This document shows, piece after piece, positions 1-10,628 of a stretch of 64,000 nt of DNA. Both the position numbers and the translations under genes were made by a program. The notes beneath the pieces are model-generated. The model was not told where the DNA came from, searched no databases, and saw only the letters and a program-made list of their open reading frames with translations. Source of the DNA: Galdieria partita (Eukaryota; Rhodophyta; Bangiophyceae; Galdieriales; Galdieriaceae); NCBI GenBank assembly GCA_025991245.1, contig BQMJ01000059.1:113016-177015 (forward strand), read 5' to 3'. Positions within the stretch are counted from its first letter, which is position 1; each line of letters starts with the position of its first letter.

Positions 1-953
1 TTGATTAATGGATAAAATTTCCTTGATTCTTTTGGCCTCTTGAAGCAATCTTGTTTGACACTTTGCACGATTCATGATGGATAAAGGAGAATGCGCACCC
101 AGTTGTCCTTGAGCAGCTGCTTTTTGTAAAATCCATTCTGCCAATCTCTTATCGATATACTTTCCTCCCAAAGTCTTGTCCCATGAATGGCTCTTTACTT
201 GCAAATGATAGCTTTGTGGTACAAGTTGTTTACTTTGGTAGGCAACTGAAACGATCGTAGCGCTAGCACTTTCCACTCCTATATCTATGAATAATATCAC
301 CTGAGGTTGCTCGGGTCTCCAATCTAACAAATATTTGATAGCACACGCAGTATTGCTATGAATTAACGCAGCCGAAGAAATATCTGCTATTTCACAAGCA
401 AAGAGCACATTTTGACGTTGTTCCGTATTCAACCAAGGTGGAATGACCAGACCTGCTGCTACGGAGTGTTGAGTCGCATTGGCTATCTGCAGAGCTTGCT
501 TTAAGAATAGTGCATACATTTGTGCGCCATGAGAAAAGCCTTGTTCCTTTAGAAGCGACCCATGTTCCTCATATCTAAATACAAAGAAGTAGTAGGATCG
601 TTTGAGAGAGAGAGAGAGAGAGATAAGTGATGGAAACCAAAAAGAGAAAGATAATACCTTGTGAGATAATCGAGTGGATGTATCGCCGTCCGGTTAGGAA
701 ATTTGGAAGCTGAAGCTATTGCCAGGTCACCAAAGAGAACGGATCCATCTGGTGGAAAAGCAAGAACTGACGGTGTCTTTCTTTTCGATTGTTCATTGTG
801 AACTACTTGAACACCTCTATTGGACTGTACTCTGCCAACTTTTAGATAATCAGATCCCAAGTCAATTCCTATGATACTACTCTGTACAAGTGTACAACAA
901 GAGAATAATACAAACAATAAAGCAGCAAAAATGCAAGTTTTTCTAGTTGTCAT
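1..953 (-). CDS. HYOU1: ER-lumenal Hsp70-family chaperone, GRP170/HYOU1/Lhs1-like (3' part missing)
   Basis: Large Hsp70-type chaperone of the ER lumen; the family acts as nucleotide exchange factor for BiP. The start ATG at 953 opens a hydrophobic signal peptide of about 25 residues, followed by the first ATPase phosphate-binding strand (IGIDLGSDYLKVG) and the KRKTPSVLAF segment typical of the GRP170 branch. Exon 1 is 658-953, a GT-AG intron fills 575-657 and carries a GA microsatellite, and exon 2 runs 1-574 and off the window edge, so only part of the nucleotide-binding domain is visible. The 5' end faces the hydrolase gene at 1022 across less than 70 bp. Family placement rests on the signal peptide plus the divergent Hsp70 signature; a second ER Hsp70 paralogue is less likely. 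Confidence 0.8.
604..623. repeat. (GA)n microsatellite in the chaperone intron
   Basis: A run of about ten GA dinucleotides lies inside the 83-nt intron of the Hsp170 gene. On the coding strand it is a TC tract near the 3' half of the intron and may serve as part of the polypyrimidine tract. It makes this intron longer than nearly all others in the window. Confidence 0.9.
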
Positions 954-1021
954 AGTTGAACGAAATGGCGCCTTCAATCCAAAACCAACTTTGGCCCGAG
1001 TCGAACAAAACTTTGTCAATA

Positions 1022-2833
1022 ATGGCTCGTTCGTCTTATCGACCTACCGTATCAAGATGGACAGGACGTCATTATTGGAAACGTGGTCTTTTGAGAATCA
1101 CTTTTTGTTTGATTGTTTTCTCTTTAGTGTTGATATCATTTCTGTTGGGACACTATACCAAGGTGACGGTGCATGAAGAGGAACATGGCTTTACAGAAAA
1201 TAGAGCGGGACACCTGGAAGAACAAGAATGGAAAGAGAAAACAAGTCAATTAGAAAGAAAGGAAGAACAGCAACTTGTGTCGTTGGATAACTCGCCAAGT
1301 CCTCTGCAACAACCCTTGGCTAGCACAGTTGGTTTTCAACAAGACAGCCATCAGCAACCGTATGATTGGACAGGTGTAGACTTTCTATTTCCCAGTAATA
1401 ACAGTGCTGCTGTTGAACCCACTGAATATATAACCCATCCAGCGAACGATCAATATACTGTGGATGAAAAGCAATGGAACAAAAGAAATAATATCTCAGA
1501 GCAGAACCAAGCAACTATTTCGTTGTTGAGCAATTGGGCTGAAGATTCTGCTTCATTGTCCAGTGTCACCTCAATATCTCAAGTTGCGGATAACAACTCA
1601 ACATATCAAGAGGCTCCCCAATTTCCAAGTAGGGAGCCATCCAACTTGAAGACTAGAAATATTTCTGAAACTGTAGGCAATCATTCAATGGTTGAGTCGC
1701 TAGAGACCGTTGAATGGATAAACAGTTCTTCTTATGACAAAGAGAATCTTCAAGTTGCATTTCCATCGTTGGATTCACAGAGCCAATCTAATGTTAGTAT
1801 TCCTAGTCAAGAATGGGAGTCCTTGCATCATTTTGGTTTAGTATTGGAACCTGTAATAGCCTCTAAAGGTTCAGAGGAAGATTGGGAAATAGTTGGAGTT
1901 GACCGTTGCTTTGATATTTGTAGACATGCCAAGCATGAAACATTATCTGATGTTCAAGTATCGAGTATTGTTCAGTATTCTCCAGAGAACGATACACATT
2001 CTGTACTATTATTATTTCATGGCTGTAAACATAGCGCACGGGATTGGTTTGTATTACCAGAAGAAGTTTCGGTAGTTTGTGAAGCATTGCGAAGAAACTT
2101 TTCCGTTGTTGCCTTTTCTTCTGCGGACAGATGGAGTGGTTGTTGGGATTCCTTTTATCCAGCAGTGGGTAATAAGGATGTTATTCGAGTCTACCAAAGT
2201 CTTCAGGATTGGATAGTTGAGAATTTCGCTAATCCAATTGGCGATTCGCAGACATCACTCAAGTTGTATGCATTGGGTGTTTCGAGTGGAGGTTCTTTTA
2301 TTTCTATTTTCTCAACATTTCTTCGACAAATAGTAGCGCAAGCCATTTATATTTCTCCAGGAAACTTTCAGTCTTTTACTTTATCTGATTGGACTCGGTA
2401 TCCTCCTACTTGCTTTGTTCATATGGAGAGAGATACTGCATTTGGTTCATTCAGCAATGTGAACCGTTCTTGTAATCTCTTGAAACAACACAAAATAGCT
2501 TGCGACATATTGTCTCTGGATCCTTTGCCACTAACTCCCGATGTATTTCATAGGAAGCATCCAAATATATCCTTTACATTATCACAACAATTTTTTAATC
2601 TTTTGAATACTACTCATTGGTTAGATTCTCAAGGATATCTTGTAAGAGACCCAAGAGAATTGGAATATTCAGATGTGTGGCAGACACTAAATGATCCCAC
2701 TGTAGAGAGAGGTTGGAAGGCTTTTCAAACGAGTATGGAAGAAATATTGAATCGTGCTTATGGTGTTCATGAAATGGCATCAGACCGTATCCATCAAGTG
2801 TTGGATTGGTTTCTTTCACAACATAAAACCTAA
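1022..2833 (+). CDS. Type II membrane-anchored alpha/beta-hydrolase-like protein
   Basis: Intronless ORF of 603 residues from the ATG at 1022; an in-frame ATG at 965 would add 19 residues but leaves only 11 bp to the divergent chaperone start. Residues about 24-45 form one transmembrane helix after a basic N-terminus, which suggests a signal anchor with the bulk lumenal or extracellular. Residues about 50-300 are low complexity, rich in S, N, Q and E, with many N-glycosylation sequons (NNS, NIS, NHS, NSS). The C-terminal half looks like an alpha/beta hydrolase: strand LLLFHGC, then a nucleophile elbow GVSSGGS with Ser near residue 420, and late His candidates. Substrate is unknown. Known family: esterases, depolymerases and thioesterases share this fold; a cell-surface or wall-directed esterase is an inference. 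Confidence 0.7.
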   Translation: MARSSYRPTVSRWTGRHYWKRGLLRITFCLIVFSLVLISFLLGHYTKVTVHEEEHGFTENRAGHLEEQEWKEKTSQLERKEEQQLVSLDNSPSPLQQPLASTVGFQQDSHQQPYDWTGVDFLFPSNNSAAVEPTEYITHPANDQYTVDEKQWNKRNNISEQNQATISLLSNWAEDSASLSSVTSISQVADNNSTYQEAPQFPSREPSNLKTRNISETVGNHSMVESLETVEWINSSSYDKENLQVAFPSLDSQSQSNVSIPSQEWESLHHFGLVLEPVIASKGSEEDWEIVGVDRCFDICRHAKHETLSDVQVSSIVQYSPENDTHSVLLLFHGCKHSARDWFVLPEEVSVVCEALRRNFSVVAFSSADRWSGCWDSFYPAVGNKDVIRVYQSLQDWIVENFANPIGDSQTSLKLYALGVSSGGSFISIFSTFLRQIVAQAIYISPGNFQSFTLSDWTRYPPTCFVHMERDTAFGSFSNVNRSCNLLKQHKIACDILSLDPLPLTPDVFHRKHPNISFTLSQQFFNLLNTTHWLDSQGYLVRDPRELEYSDVWQTLNDPTVERGWKAFQTSMEEILNRAYGVHEMASDRIHQVLDWFLSQHKT

Positions 2834-2952
2834 TTCTTCCCAATATTGTTTTTATAGTAACATACAAAAACACACATGAAGGATAGCCGTCAACAAGTGT
2901 CATATATGTTTTCAGTCTCCTTCATTGCAAAAAATGATATACAACAAAGTGC

Positions 2953-3738
2953 TTAAAGGAATCGATGTTCCCAACCAGGTTCCATCAAACGACAAGAGTC
3001 CGTTTCTCCAAATATTTGACGTCGATATTTGGATATGATTTCCGTATAAACCCAATCTCTCAGCCATCTGGGAATTCCAATCCTAACGGCTGTTGCTAAA
3101 ACACGAAGCGTCTGATTGTCCAACAACTCTGCTATCCTTAGTATGGCGTCTGATTTGAGAAGCATCTGACCCTTCTCAATAAGAACCCTGTGTATTCCTC
3201 TATGTTCAGTATACATTCTTCCATTCCTCATAAGACTTACAATGATGACATATCCATAGGGCCTTTATACTTTTGCAACAAGGCCAATCCTACGGGACTC
3301 TGTAACGCTGCAAACTATGGGAATAATTCTTTGTTAAAGGCTTTAACCAATCAATATCACACCTACCTTGAATATTCCTTGTATATCGTGGTCAAGTACA
3401 AAGTTGACAGACCCGTTACACAGGTTACACTCCCCATCGAATAAAATAACATTGTCTTGTACTTGGTAACCCTTTTCCGCTAGGAATGAGTCCAACTGAT
3501 TCTCAACGGAACAAGGCTCTCTCACAGTCTCTCTCTTTCTATCGTGCCTTTCCGTTGTCACAGTACAACGAGCTAATTGTGTAAACTGCTGAAACCTTGG
3601 GGGTAACTTGACCTTGCTGAATGTAACAAAGCCTCGGTATCTCCAAGGTACTCGATTGACGGATGTCGCCTTGTAAGTTTGCGATATCACCGGAGGTACA
3701 CTTACAAACCCACTCATCGTGAATGGCCGAGCCATCAT
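2953..3738 (-). CDS. DCC-family thiol-disulfide oxidoreductase (DUF393), probably organellar
   Basis: Predicted 226-residue protein from three exons: 3367-3738, 3241-3314 and 2953-3187, with GT-AG introns at 3315-3366 and 3188-3240 that keep the frame. The hallmark DGECNLCN (the D-C-x-x-C motif that names the family) lies near residue 105. It is followed by FKFAALQSPVGLALL across the first junction and the conserved LKSDAILRIAELL in the last exon. The first ~95 residues are rich in R, T and S with almost no acidic residues, as in a transit peptide, and MMARPF at 3738 or MSGFV at 3717 could both be the start. The family is predicted to be redox-active, but its substrate is unknown. It lies 116 bp downstream of NDOR1 on the same strand. 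Confidence 0.8.
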
Positions 3739-3854
3739 CAACGTCAATTTTGGATATTTTGCAAATCCATCTTCCGCCGCCCTCTTTTTCAAGTTACACT
3801 GGTGTTGGAGAAATCAGGGATGGATCCATAGAAATCTTTCCATAAGGATGACTC

Positions 3855-5665
3855 TCAAGACCAACATTCTATTTGAAGTCGACCGCTTGCTTCCATCTTC
3901 TTTAAATAACTTTCTGCTTCCTTTTCACTACTTACAAAAGTAGATATGACTTGTTGCAGTGCTTCACGAACATCCCGAGGCATTTGTTTGGCAGAGCCTG
4001 CAACAAATATGATTCCACCTTTTAAAACAAGTTCCTTTATCACCTCTGTTTGCTCCTTTAACCTATCTTGAACATAAACTTTCTTCGAGCTATCTCTAGA
4101 AAAAGCAGTGTGCAACTGGGAAAGAATATGGGCTTGCTTCAACTTTTCCCACTCTTCCTTGTAAAGAAAGTCTTTTTGCTCATAACGACAACCAAAGAAT
4201 AAAATTCGACAAGACTCCGGCGCAATAAGTTGTCGACTATGTACAAAACATTCCCATAAATAGGAACGAAAGGGAGAAACACCCGTACCAGGTCCTATCA
4301 TAATACAAGGTCTGTTATCCATCCCATGTGGAAACTTTAAACTGCCTCTTTGAATAAATACAGGAATAATATCACCACAACGGCTTCTCTTTAAGAACGA
4401 ACTACATAAACCTTGACGCCAAAAACCAAAGCAATCTTGATAATTTACAACGGAGACACAAACTTCAATGAAACCACGATGATAGCTAGGAGATGATGCT
4501 ATAGAAAAGGGACGAGGTCTCAAACGAGGCAGAAATTGAATCAAATCTTCGATACCAGGACGAGCACTAGGAAAGTCACGTAGGCACATGAGAATATGAT
4601 GACGTTCTATTGTCACATATTGACGAAAATCATCTGCTCCTTCACTCGTAGATAAATACAACAACCTATCTCGTTCTTCCGGATCTGTAGCAAACTTTGC
4701 GAGTTTTCTAAAAAAAGTCCTTCTAGGCAAAGCACACAAATCAAACTGAGAAGCAACTAATGACTCCAAAGTACAAGTACAGTTCAAATTCAATACCGGT
4801 GCAATATCATTCAGTCTTTCAATCTCAAGAACTTGTTTAGGATTATATCCCATCATCTTTATCAACTTTCCTACTTGTGCTGCAGAATTCTTAGGATAAA
4901 TATAAACGACATCTCCCGGTCTATAAGGGATGGATGGACTTTCCAAGGATATTTGACGAACCTCGTGCTCGCAATCCTCTGCAACCAACAGCTGATTAGA
5001 TACAACTCTTGCCTCCCAAAAGGACTGATGACTAGCACGACATTCACCTGCATTCCACTTGTCTACTGATGTGCTTTTGACAGATTCCAAAGGCTCTTTC
5101 CGTTCTATAACCCGATAATAATAGATGTGGTCGGTGGAATAGTTTGTGCACATCTCTTCAAGTTGCAATCTGGTTGTCAATTGAACAAGCCAATCCCGTA
5201 AAGCGCCCTCCAAACCAATTCGTTCTTGTTCGTCTCCTAACTTGATAGGCAACAAAGGTATTGCACCCAAGTCTTGAAGTCTTTTGTCTAACTTTCTTGC
5301 AGCTGCGTTGAACCTTAAATAGGAGGAATCACCCAAACCAAAAACTGCATATTGGACTCTTGAAAGTGAATTGCTAGGCAAGCTCTTGCGCAATAAGAAT
5401 CTCCAAAATTGTTTCATATCTAAACACAGTAGAATATGAGAATAGACGTGAAGGAAATATTCAGTGTCAACTAGCCTTGTGGCACTTCTCCATCTCCAGT
5501 AGTAGAAACAATGAATAGAACAATGTCTTCCAAAGGAAGTTGTGTATAATCATATTCAGCCACTTCTAATACTTTCAAATGGTTGGTATATTTTGCAAAA
5601 TATTCTGCAGCCAACAGTGATAATTCTGCGGCAGTGCCCGTTTCTGTGGCGTATAGTAATCGCAT
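3855..5665 (-). CDS. NDOR1: NADPH-dependent diflavin oxidoreductase 1 (Tah18/NDOR1)
   Basis: 584-residue diflavin reductase that in other eukaryotes passes electrons from NADPH through FAD and FMN to Dre2/CIAPIN1, starting cytosolic Fe-S cluster assembly. Exon 1 (5476-5665) carries the FMN-binding flavodoxin start LYATETGTA. Exon 2 (3855-5419) continues with MKQFWRFLLRKSLPS and FGLGDSSY, then FAD-binding RPRPFSIASSP, and NADPH-binding GPGTGVSPFR and FFGCRYEQKDFLY, ending close to the C-terminal Trp typical of the family. Length fits the family (about 600). The intron 5420-5475 begins with GC, not GT (AAG|GCTAGT), and ends TTTAG; only this GC donor restores the codon for the conserved D-M-K. 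The divergent partner across 430 bp is the DUF202 gene. Confidence 0.92.
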
Positions 5666-6095
5666 GACGACAAAATATCAAAACTTTCTCATTGAATAAC
5701 AACTTTTCCAGAACGATTCAAATGGTTTGTTTATTACTGAAGAAGAATCTAAGCACTATCCAAGGTAATAGTCAATAAAACCTATAATCTGTATAAACAA
5801 GTGTAAATAAAGTTGCCCATTGTAAGAAACTTTTATCTTCAGCACTGGAAACAAGTCATTTGCTCAGGTAACGAAACAAACCATTCAACTACTATATTCT
5901 ATGCTCCTATTTGCTCTCCTAACAGACTTTCTAACAAGCCAACTAACAACGGGTGATGATGATTAGACAAGGACTCCCATTTGATTGTATTTTGGCCAAG
6001 TCGATAGCTTTTCTCACGTGATGTTGTGCCTTGAAGACTTGTAATACATAGCTTTTATAAGAGAATAATTCTTAGAACACGGGAGCAATTCTATC
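5666..6095. other. Divergent intergenic region, probable shared promoter
   Basis: 430 bp between the NDOR1 start (minus strand) and the DUF202 start (plus strand). AT-rich with no supportable ORF. It must hold both 5' ends, but I see no motif I can name with confidence. A CACGTG-like element (tcacgtgatg) lies near 6014-6023. Confidence 0.5.
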
Positions 6096-6536
6096 ATGTT
6101 ATGGAAGTCTTTTCTGGAATATTTACCTTCAAGGGAAGTGTTTATTTCACTTGTTTACTACAAACCACGTCCTAATCGTGGAAATCGTGCCCGAGATTTA
6201 CTTGCCAATGAAAGGTGATGAGAAACAGTTATTTAAAGTTGAAAACAACTGCTTACGCCTTGAAGGACCTTTCTCTCGTGGCTCCGAACCGGAATGGCTG
6301 CCATCTCGGTGGGTCTGGCTTTTGGACGTCTCATCTCAACTACACTGGCAGAAATTGTGGGAACTCTGTTTGTATTTTTAGGCTTGTTTGTTGCTGTATA
6401 CTGCTGTCTCCGATACTATGTGAATGTGTTTCAGATTGAAGAAGACAAATATACTGCAGATACTGTTGGTCCTTGGATATTGGTGTCTATTCTGGTGGCC
6501 ATTGCTGCTGTGTCTTTTGCTCTCATTTTTGTGTAG
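6096..6536 (+). CDS. DUF202 small membrane protein (VTC1/YidH-like)
   Basis: 129 residues from two exons, 6096-6214 and 6266-6536, joined across a 51-nt GT-AG intron. Splicing creates the family signature ANERTFLSWLRTGMA, half on each exon, which strongly supports the junction. Three transmembrane helices follow, as in DUF202 proteins: one after the signature, one around LFVFLGLFVAVYCC, one at the C-terminus ending in FALIFV. DUF202 forms the membrane part of the vacuolar polyphosphate (VTC) complex in yeast and occurs as small bacterial inner-membrane proteins. The signature here has LRTG, nearer the bacterial YidH form than yeast VTC1. A link to polyphosphate is therefore an inference; no SPX or VTC4-type domain is seen nearby. 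Confidence 0.85.
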
Positions 6537-6788
6537 CTTTGAACCATTTATTTGCAAAACTTACATAGTCTGCACATAACTTGATTGGGTTGAATGAACT
6601 GATAAAGTTCCAAATGAGATTAAGTTTTATGTTTGAACATGAGTATTGTGAATGTAGCAATTATGTTGGATAGAGTTCACCACCAAGTATCAACTAGTAC
6701 AAAGGATAGCTCTCCATATGACAACTCAACGATCTCCAAAACAAACCATCATGGTTGAAGAAATTGTCGATAAAAGACGATCGGCGCC

Positions 6789-8632
6789 ATGTTGTTGTTC
6801 TGTGTGTTGGCTGTCACATTTCTTCAAGCAGTTTATGCAAACAATGCGTCCTGTTCAGATGCTGTGCCATCGTGTAATACAAGCATAGACTATTTTGTGT
6901 ACAAGCTTTCGTTTCCTTACCTATCTGACTATGTGTCGGTTGACTATGAGAACATTTCCGTCCGTTTAAATATTTCTATTCCAGTAAGAAACAAAGAACC
7001 TGAAAATGGATTGATTTGTGCCAACCCATAATTAGGATCAGCAAAATTTTTCCTATACACTGGTTCGTTGTGGTTGTGAACATTTGTTGAATTCCACAGG
7101 AAACGAGACGGTTATTCCAGTGCCACCAAGATCCTTAGGCGGAATATCGACGACAGAAATTCCTTTTATTCAACAACTTGGTGGTCTCCACTTGCTAAAA
7201 GTTTTCTATGAAGGGCAGTATGCATATAATGAACAACTGCTGATGAGACTAAAGACCAATTTGACTTATAACGCCCAACACTTTGCTGATTTCATCAATA
7301 CTTCTGTAGTTCCTTCTCCACCCAATGTCACCTTTGTAGATACATACAGTGTTAGTGAATTTGCTAACCGTACTGAGAACAAACTCAAGTATTTTGTTAC
7401 TCCTGGCATACTTGTTAAGAATGCCATGGCAAGGGCAGAACTATACAAGTTGTATGGATTGATACTGGATGTACCGGAATTGGCTGATGAACTGTCGCAG
7501 TCTATCATTCAGAGCTATATGGATACAAAGGAAATGGTTGCAAGTCATGCCAAAAAGTGGCCTTCTGTTCTGATTGACGGATACTTCGATGGTGTTTGGA
7601 GTCTCGACTCGGGTGTTTCATATGAAGCATCTTTTCTAAGAGATGCACATGCTGCATATCGTTATGCAAACTCTTCCAATTCTCCAAGTCTATCTTTGGA
7701 TCAGGTAGTCGATAACTTTCGTGGTGCAGACTTTTGGATCAATTTGGATTTGGCCTCACCAGTATATAGTCTGTCCGAATTACTTCAAACTTACAAGCAA
7801 CAAAATGAATCTAATGTAGCTTCGACAGTTCAAAAATTAGCTGCCTTTCAGTGTGGACAGGTTTGGTCCAATGCAAAAAGATATCGTGGAGAATCGAATG
7901 ATTATTATGAACTGGGAAGTGCGAGGCCTGACTGGATATTAAAAGATTTGGTAAAAATTTTTCATCCAGAATTAGAGACAAACCATTCTTTTGTGTTTTA
8001 TTATCAATTGGCAAACAATGGCTCGTCAACCTTGAGCCTCCATTGTCCTTATCATAATCTATCGGTAAGTAAGAGAGTTTGGATTTGAAATATGCGCATA
8101 ACGACACACACACATATATATATAGACGAGTCCACCTAGTGGGCGACAGTTTGTGATTCTTCACGTCTCTGTGAATAGTTCTATGTTTCCCATCCAGAAT
8201 GCACTCAACCTTTCCATATTTCCTATGATTGCTTCCCTTTATGGTATTTCGTATGATGATATGCAAGTTTATTTTCTGAATCCAGGAGAGGATTCTTCTT
8301 CAAATACTTTGATGTATATCAAATTATCCGTTCCTTCCAATAATGTTAGCAATGCGCTTTCTACCTCCCACTTTCATTTTGCTGGAGCATTGGAAACCAT
8401 CTTGAAGGACAACAACGTATCTACTTCTGTCACGAGTATGGATGTTACTACTACTGCACCTGTAAGCACTAGTAGTGGATTGAGTGGTGGTGATATCGCA
8501 GGTATTGTTGTGGGATCTGTAGTGGGTTTCTGCTTGGTAGTAGGAGTCGTAATCTTTGCCTATTGGTATGGCCATCGCAGAGCCTATAAACGTATAGAAG
8601 GCTCGACAGTCATTTTAGGTGCTTCCAATTGA
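6789..8632 (+). CDS. Type I membrane protein with periplasmic-binding-protein-like (iron-complex type) ectodomain
   Basis: 576 residues from exons 6789-6983, 7036-8064 and 8126-8632. Introns are 6984-7035 (an acceptor at 7041 is an in-frame alternative) and 8065-8125; the second contains an AC/AT microsatellite. An N-terminal signal peptide (LLFCVLAVTFLQAVYA) and one helix near residues 535-558 followed by a short basic tail predict a cell-surface or vacuolar type I protein. The ectodomain has features I associate with class III substrate-binding proteins of iron/siderophore ABC importers: YTLVRCGC, then IPVPPRSLGGISTTEIPFIQQLGG, a long central helix, and SARPDWILKDLVKIFHPEL near its end. There are many N-glycosylation sites. 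No permease or ATPase subunit is nearby, so uptake by an ABC route is not implied. Ligand unknown. Confidence 0.65.
8103..8125. repeat. AC/AT compound microsatellite at an intron end
   Basis: A short run of AC then AT dinucleotides closes the second intron of the receptor-like gene; its last TAG is the splice acceptor used for exon 3. Confidence 0.85.
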
Positions 8633-8772
8633 ATGAAGTGGATGGTAGCATTTGCGTTGCCTCTGAAGTTTCCACTTTCGTCTTTAAAGTGTTTGTCATT
8701 AAAGTTGAATTTGAGCAAGTGAATGAGTGTCGAAGAAAAAATCAACTCTCGATTTGCGCCATTTTCGTTGTC

Positions 8773-10048
8773 ATGTGCAGCTCACATGTATTCTTGTCGT
8801 TTGGTGGTTGCATCTTATCTCCACAACCACGTTTTCCAACTGCTTCCCTGTCCTTTCAACCAGGGCAGAAATGGGCCACCTTTTTGACAGAATGGAAAAA
8901 GAAAACTTTTCGCAAGACGATTTTGAGTTGCCGACGAAGAAAGAGAATACAGGGTTGTTTGTCAGATGTCCCTAGGAAGAATGTCGGGTATGATGGGGAT
9001 AGCCCAGAGTCAAGGGAGAATATTCCTCAAGGTTTTGACAGAAGAAGAAAACTTGGAAACGAAGAAGAACTGGCAGCACTTGAAACTCTGTTTTTAGAGG
9101 GCTTGCTGAGTTACTATGAAGGAACACCTATGTTTTCCGATGAAGAATTCCACACGCTTCGAGATGAGTTGGATCATTTGGGCAGTACTTCTACCAGACT
9201 TCATAACATAGAAGTTATGTGGGTTCAGGCATCCCAGCAACGAGACTTTGATCGCAACTTTCAGAATGAGTTTGAATTGAGTCAAAGCGAGATGAAGAGT
9301 CTGAAGGAAAAGTTATTAGAAGAAAGAAGAGCTAGGCCTCCGTTAGCAGAAGACTTGGCTCTTGCTACCAAAAGAAAGATACAGCAACGCTCTCTCGTAA
9401 GAAAAGCTGCAAGAGAGTCCGAAGCTGCTCTTGATAATAGCTTGCGGTATCTTCTGTTCGGTAATGCGACTTTGGACCGTTTTAAGTTGTTGGTACTTTA
9501 TGCTCCAGCAGCATTATTAGGTTGGTTACGGTTGTTGACAATGTAGAATTATTTTTACCTGCAGTCCATATAGCTGGAATTATGTCTTCACTCATGGCCA
9601 TATCCTTCTTTCTATTCGATGGTGAAGTAGAAGTTCGTATTTCTGCAATTGGACGTTTACGATTTTTTCTATTATTAGCAGTCATTGTTTATGGTATATT
9701 TGCAGAACGTTCATTTTTGTTGTTATGACAATGTTTTTAAGGAGTTGGTTGGTTTACCAATTTTGTTACTCCACGCATTTTGAGGTATTTGGATCTCGGT
9801 CATCCTTTGTTGTTGAAGGTAAGAGACTTGTCAATTTGAAAAATGGAACAATAACGTATTTGGAATACAAGGGACATTGTCCACAGTGTGGCTCCATAGT
9901 TTCCTGTTTGTTTACTTCGAGCGAGACAAGAATTCGAGATGAACGTATTTGTAGTAAATGTAATGCTTTGGTAGGTTTCAATCATCGCTGGAGAAAAGTA
10001 TATTTAGTTCGGCCTTCGTCATCCCAAACCAAGCTGGATCCTGACTAA
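8773..10048 (+). CDS. PGRL1: PGRL1-like thylakoid protein (cyclic electron flow)
   Basis: About 371 residues from four exons: 8773-9520, 9565-9721 (or from 9574), 9785-9818 and 9872-10048. The first ATG at 8773 gives a basic, Ser-rich transit-peptide-like start. A soluble part contains ALETLFLEGLLSYYEGTPMFSDEEF, the same type of motif that PGRL1 carries before its membrane part. Two hydrophobic helices follow (LLVLYAPAALL... and FFLLLAVIVYG), then LLLKGHCPQCG and a second CxxC (CSKCN), matching the C-terminal Cys pairs of PGRL1. The tiny 34-nt exon 3 is needed to join the second helix to LLLKG. In plants PGRL1 with PGR5 supports ferredoxin-dependent cyclic electron flow. The exact first acceptor is uncertain by nine bases. 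Confidence 0.72.
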
Positions 10049-10628
10049 GTTGTAGAAAGCATTTGTCTGGTTGTACCAACAGTTGCTGTCTTTTATTTTT
10101 TGTAGGGTAATAATTGTCTATAAGGAATCTGTATAGATATATTATGTCTGTAGTAAAGAATTGATTCAATGGAGTCGTGTAAGACTTTTAGGGACATATA
10201 AAGTGTGGAGAGTTGTCACAAGGCTATATTTTTCGCTATGCCATGTTCAAACGTGGTATACGAGAAAGTTCCACAAGTTTTTATCATTTGAAGATCTTAT
10301 CGTGGCCAATTCTCGGAAAAGTGCTTTATGATAGTCAATAATAGAACAAAACATTCATCGTAACAATAATATTGAAATTCTTTTGGTTTTCACAAAATAC
10401 TTTCACGAAATAGTCGCAACACATTCATATTCAACGTGTTTTTTATTCCAGAATCCACTATTGAAAGAAATCATATATATATATAACTGATAACGGAATT
10501 CTCGCCAAATCTTTCTATTGAAAAATTTGCTTCATATGACAAAATAGTATAATGTCATCATCCATTTTGACAATCAAAGAAAACAACTGAATGCTAAGCT
10601 AGTGCGACTAGCCAAGTTTCTTCCATAA
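10049..10628. other. Convergent intergenic region
   Basis: 580 bp between the 3' ends of the PGRL1-like gene and the PWWP gene. AT-rich, with an ATATAT run near 10470-10484. Nothing recognisable beyond the expected 3' UTRs. Confidence 0.5.

Noticed and set aside
8629-8772. Possible 48-residue N-terminal extension of the PGRL1-like protein
   Set aside because: It would start at a TTG overlapping the stop of the previous gene; the first ATG at 8773 gives a transit-peptide-like start.
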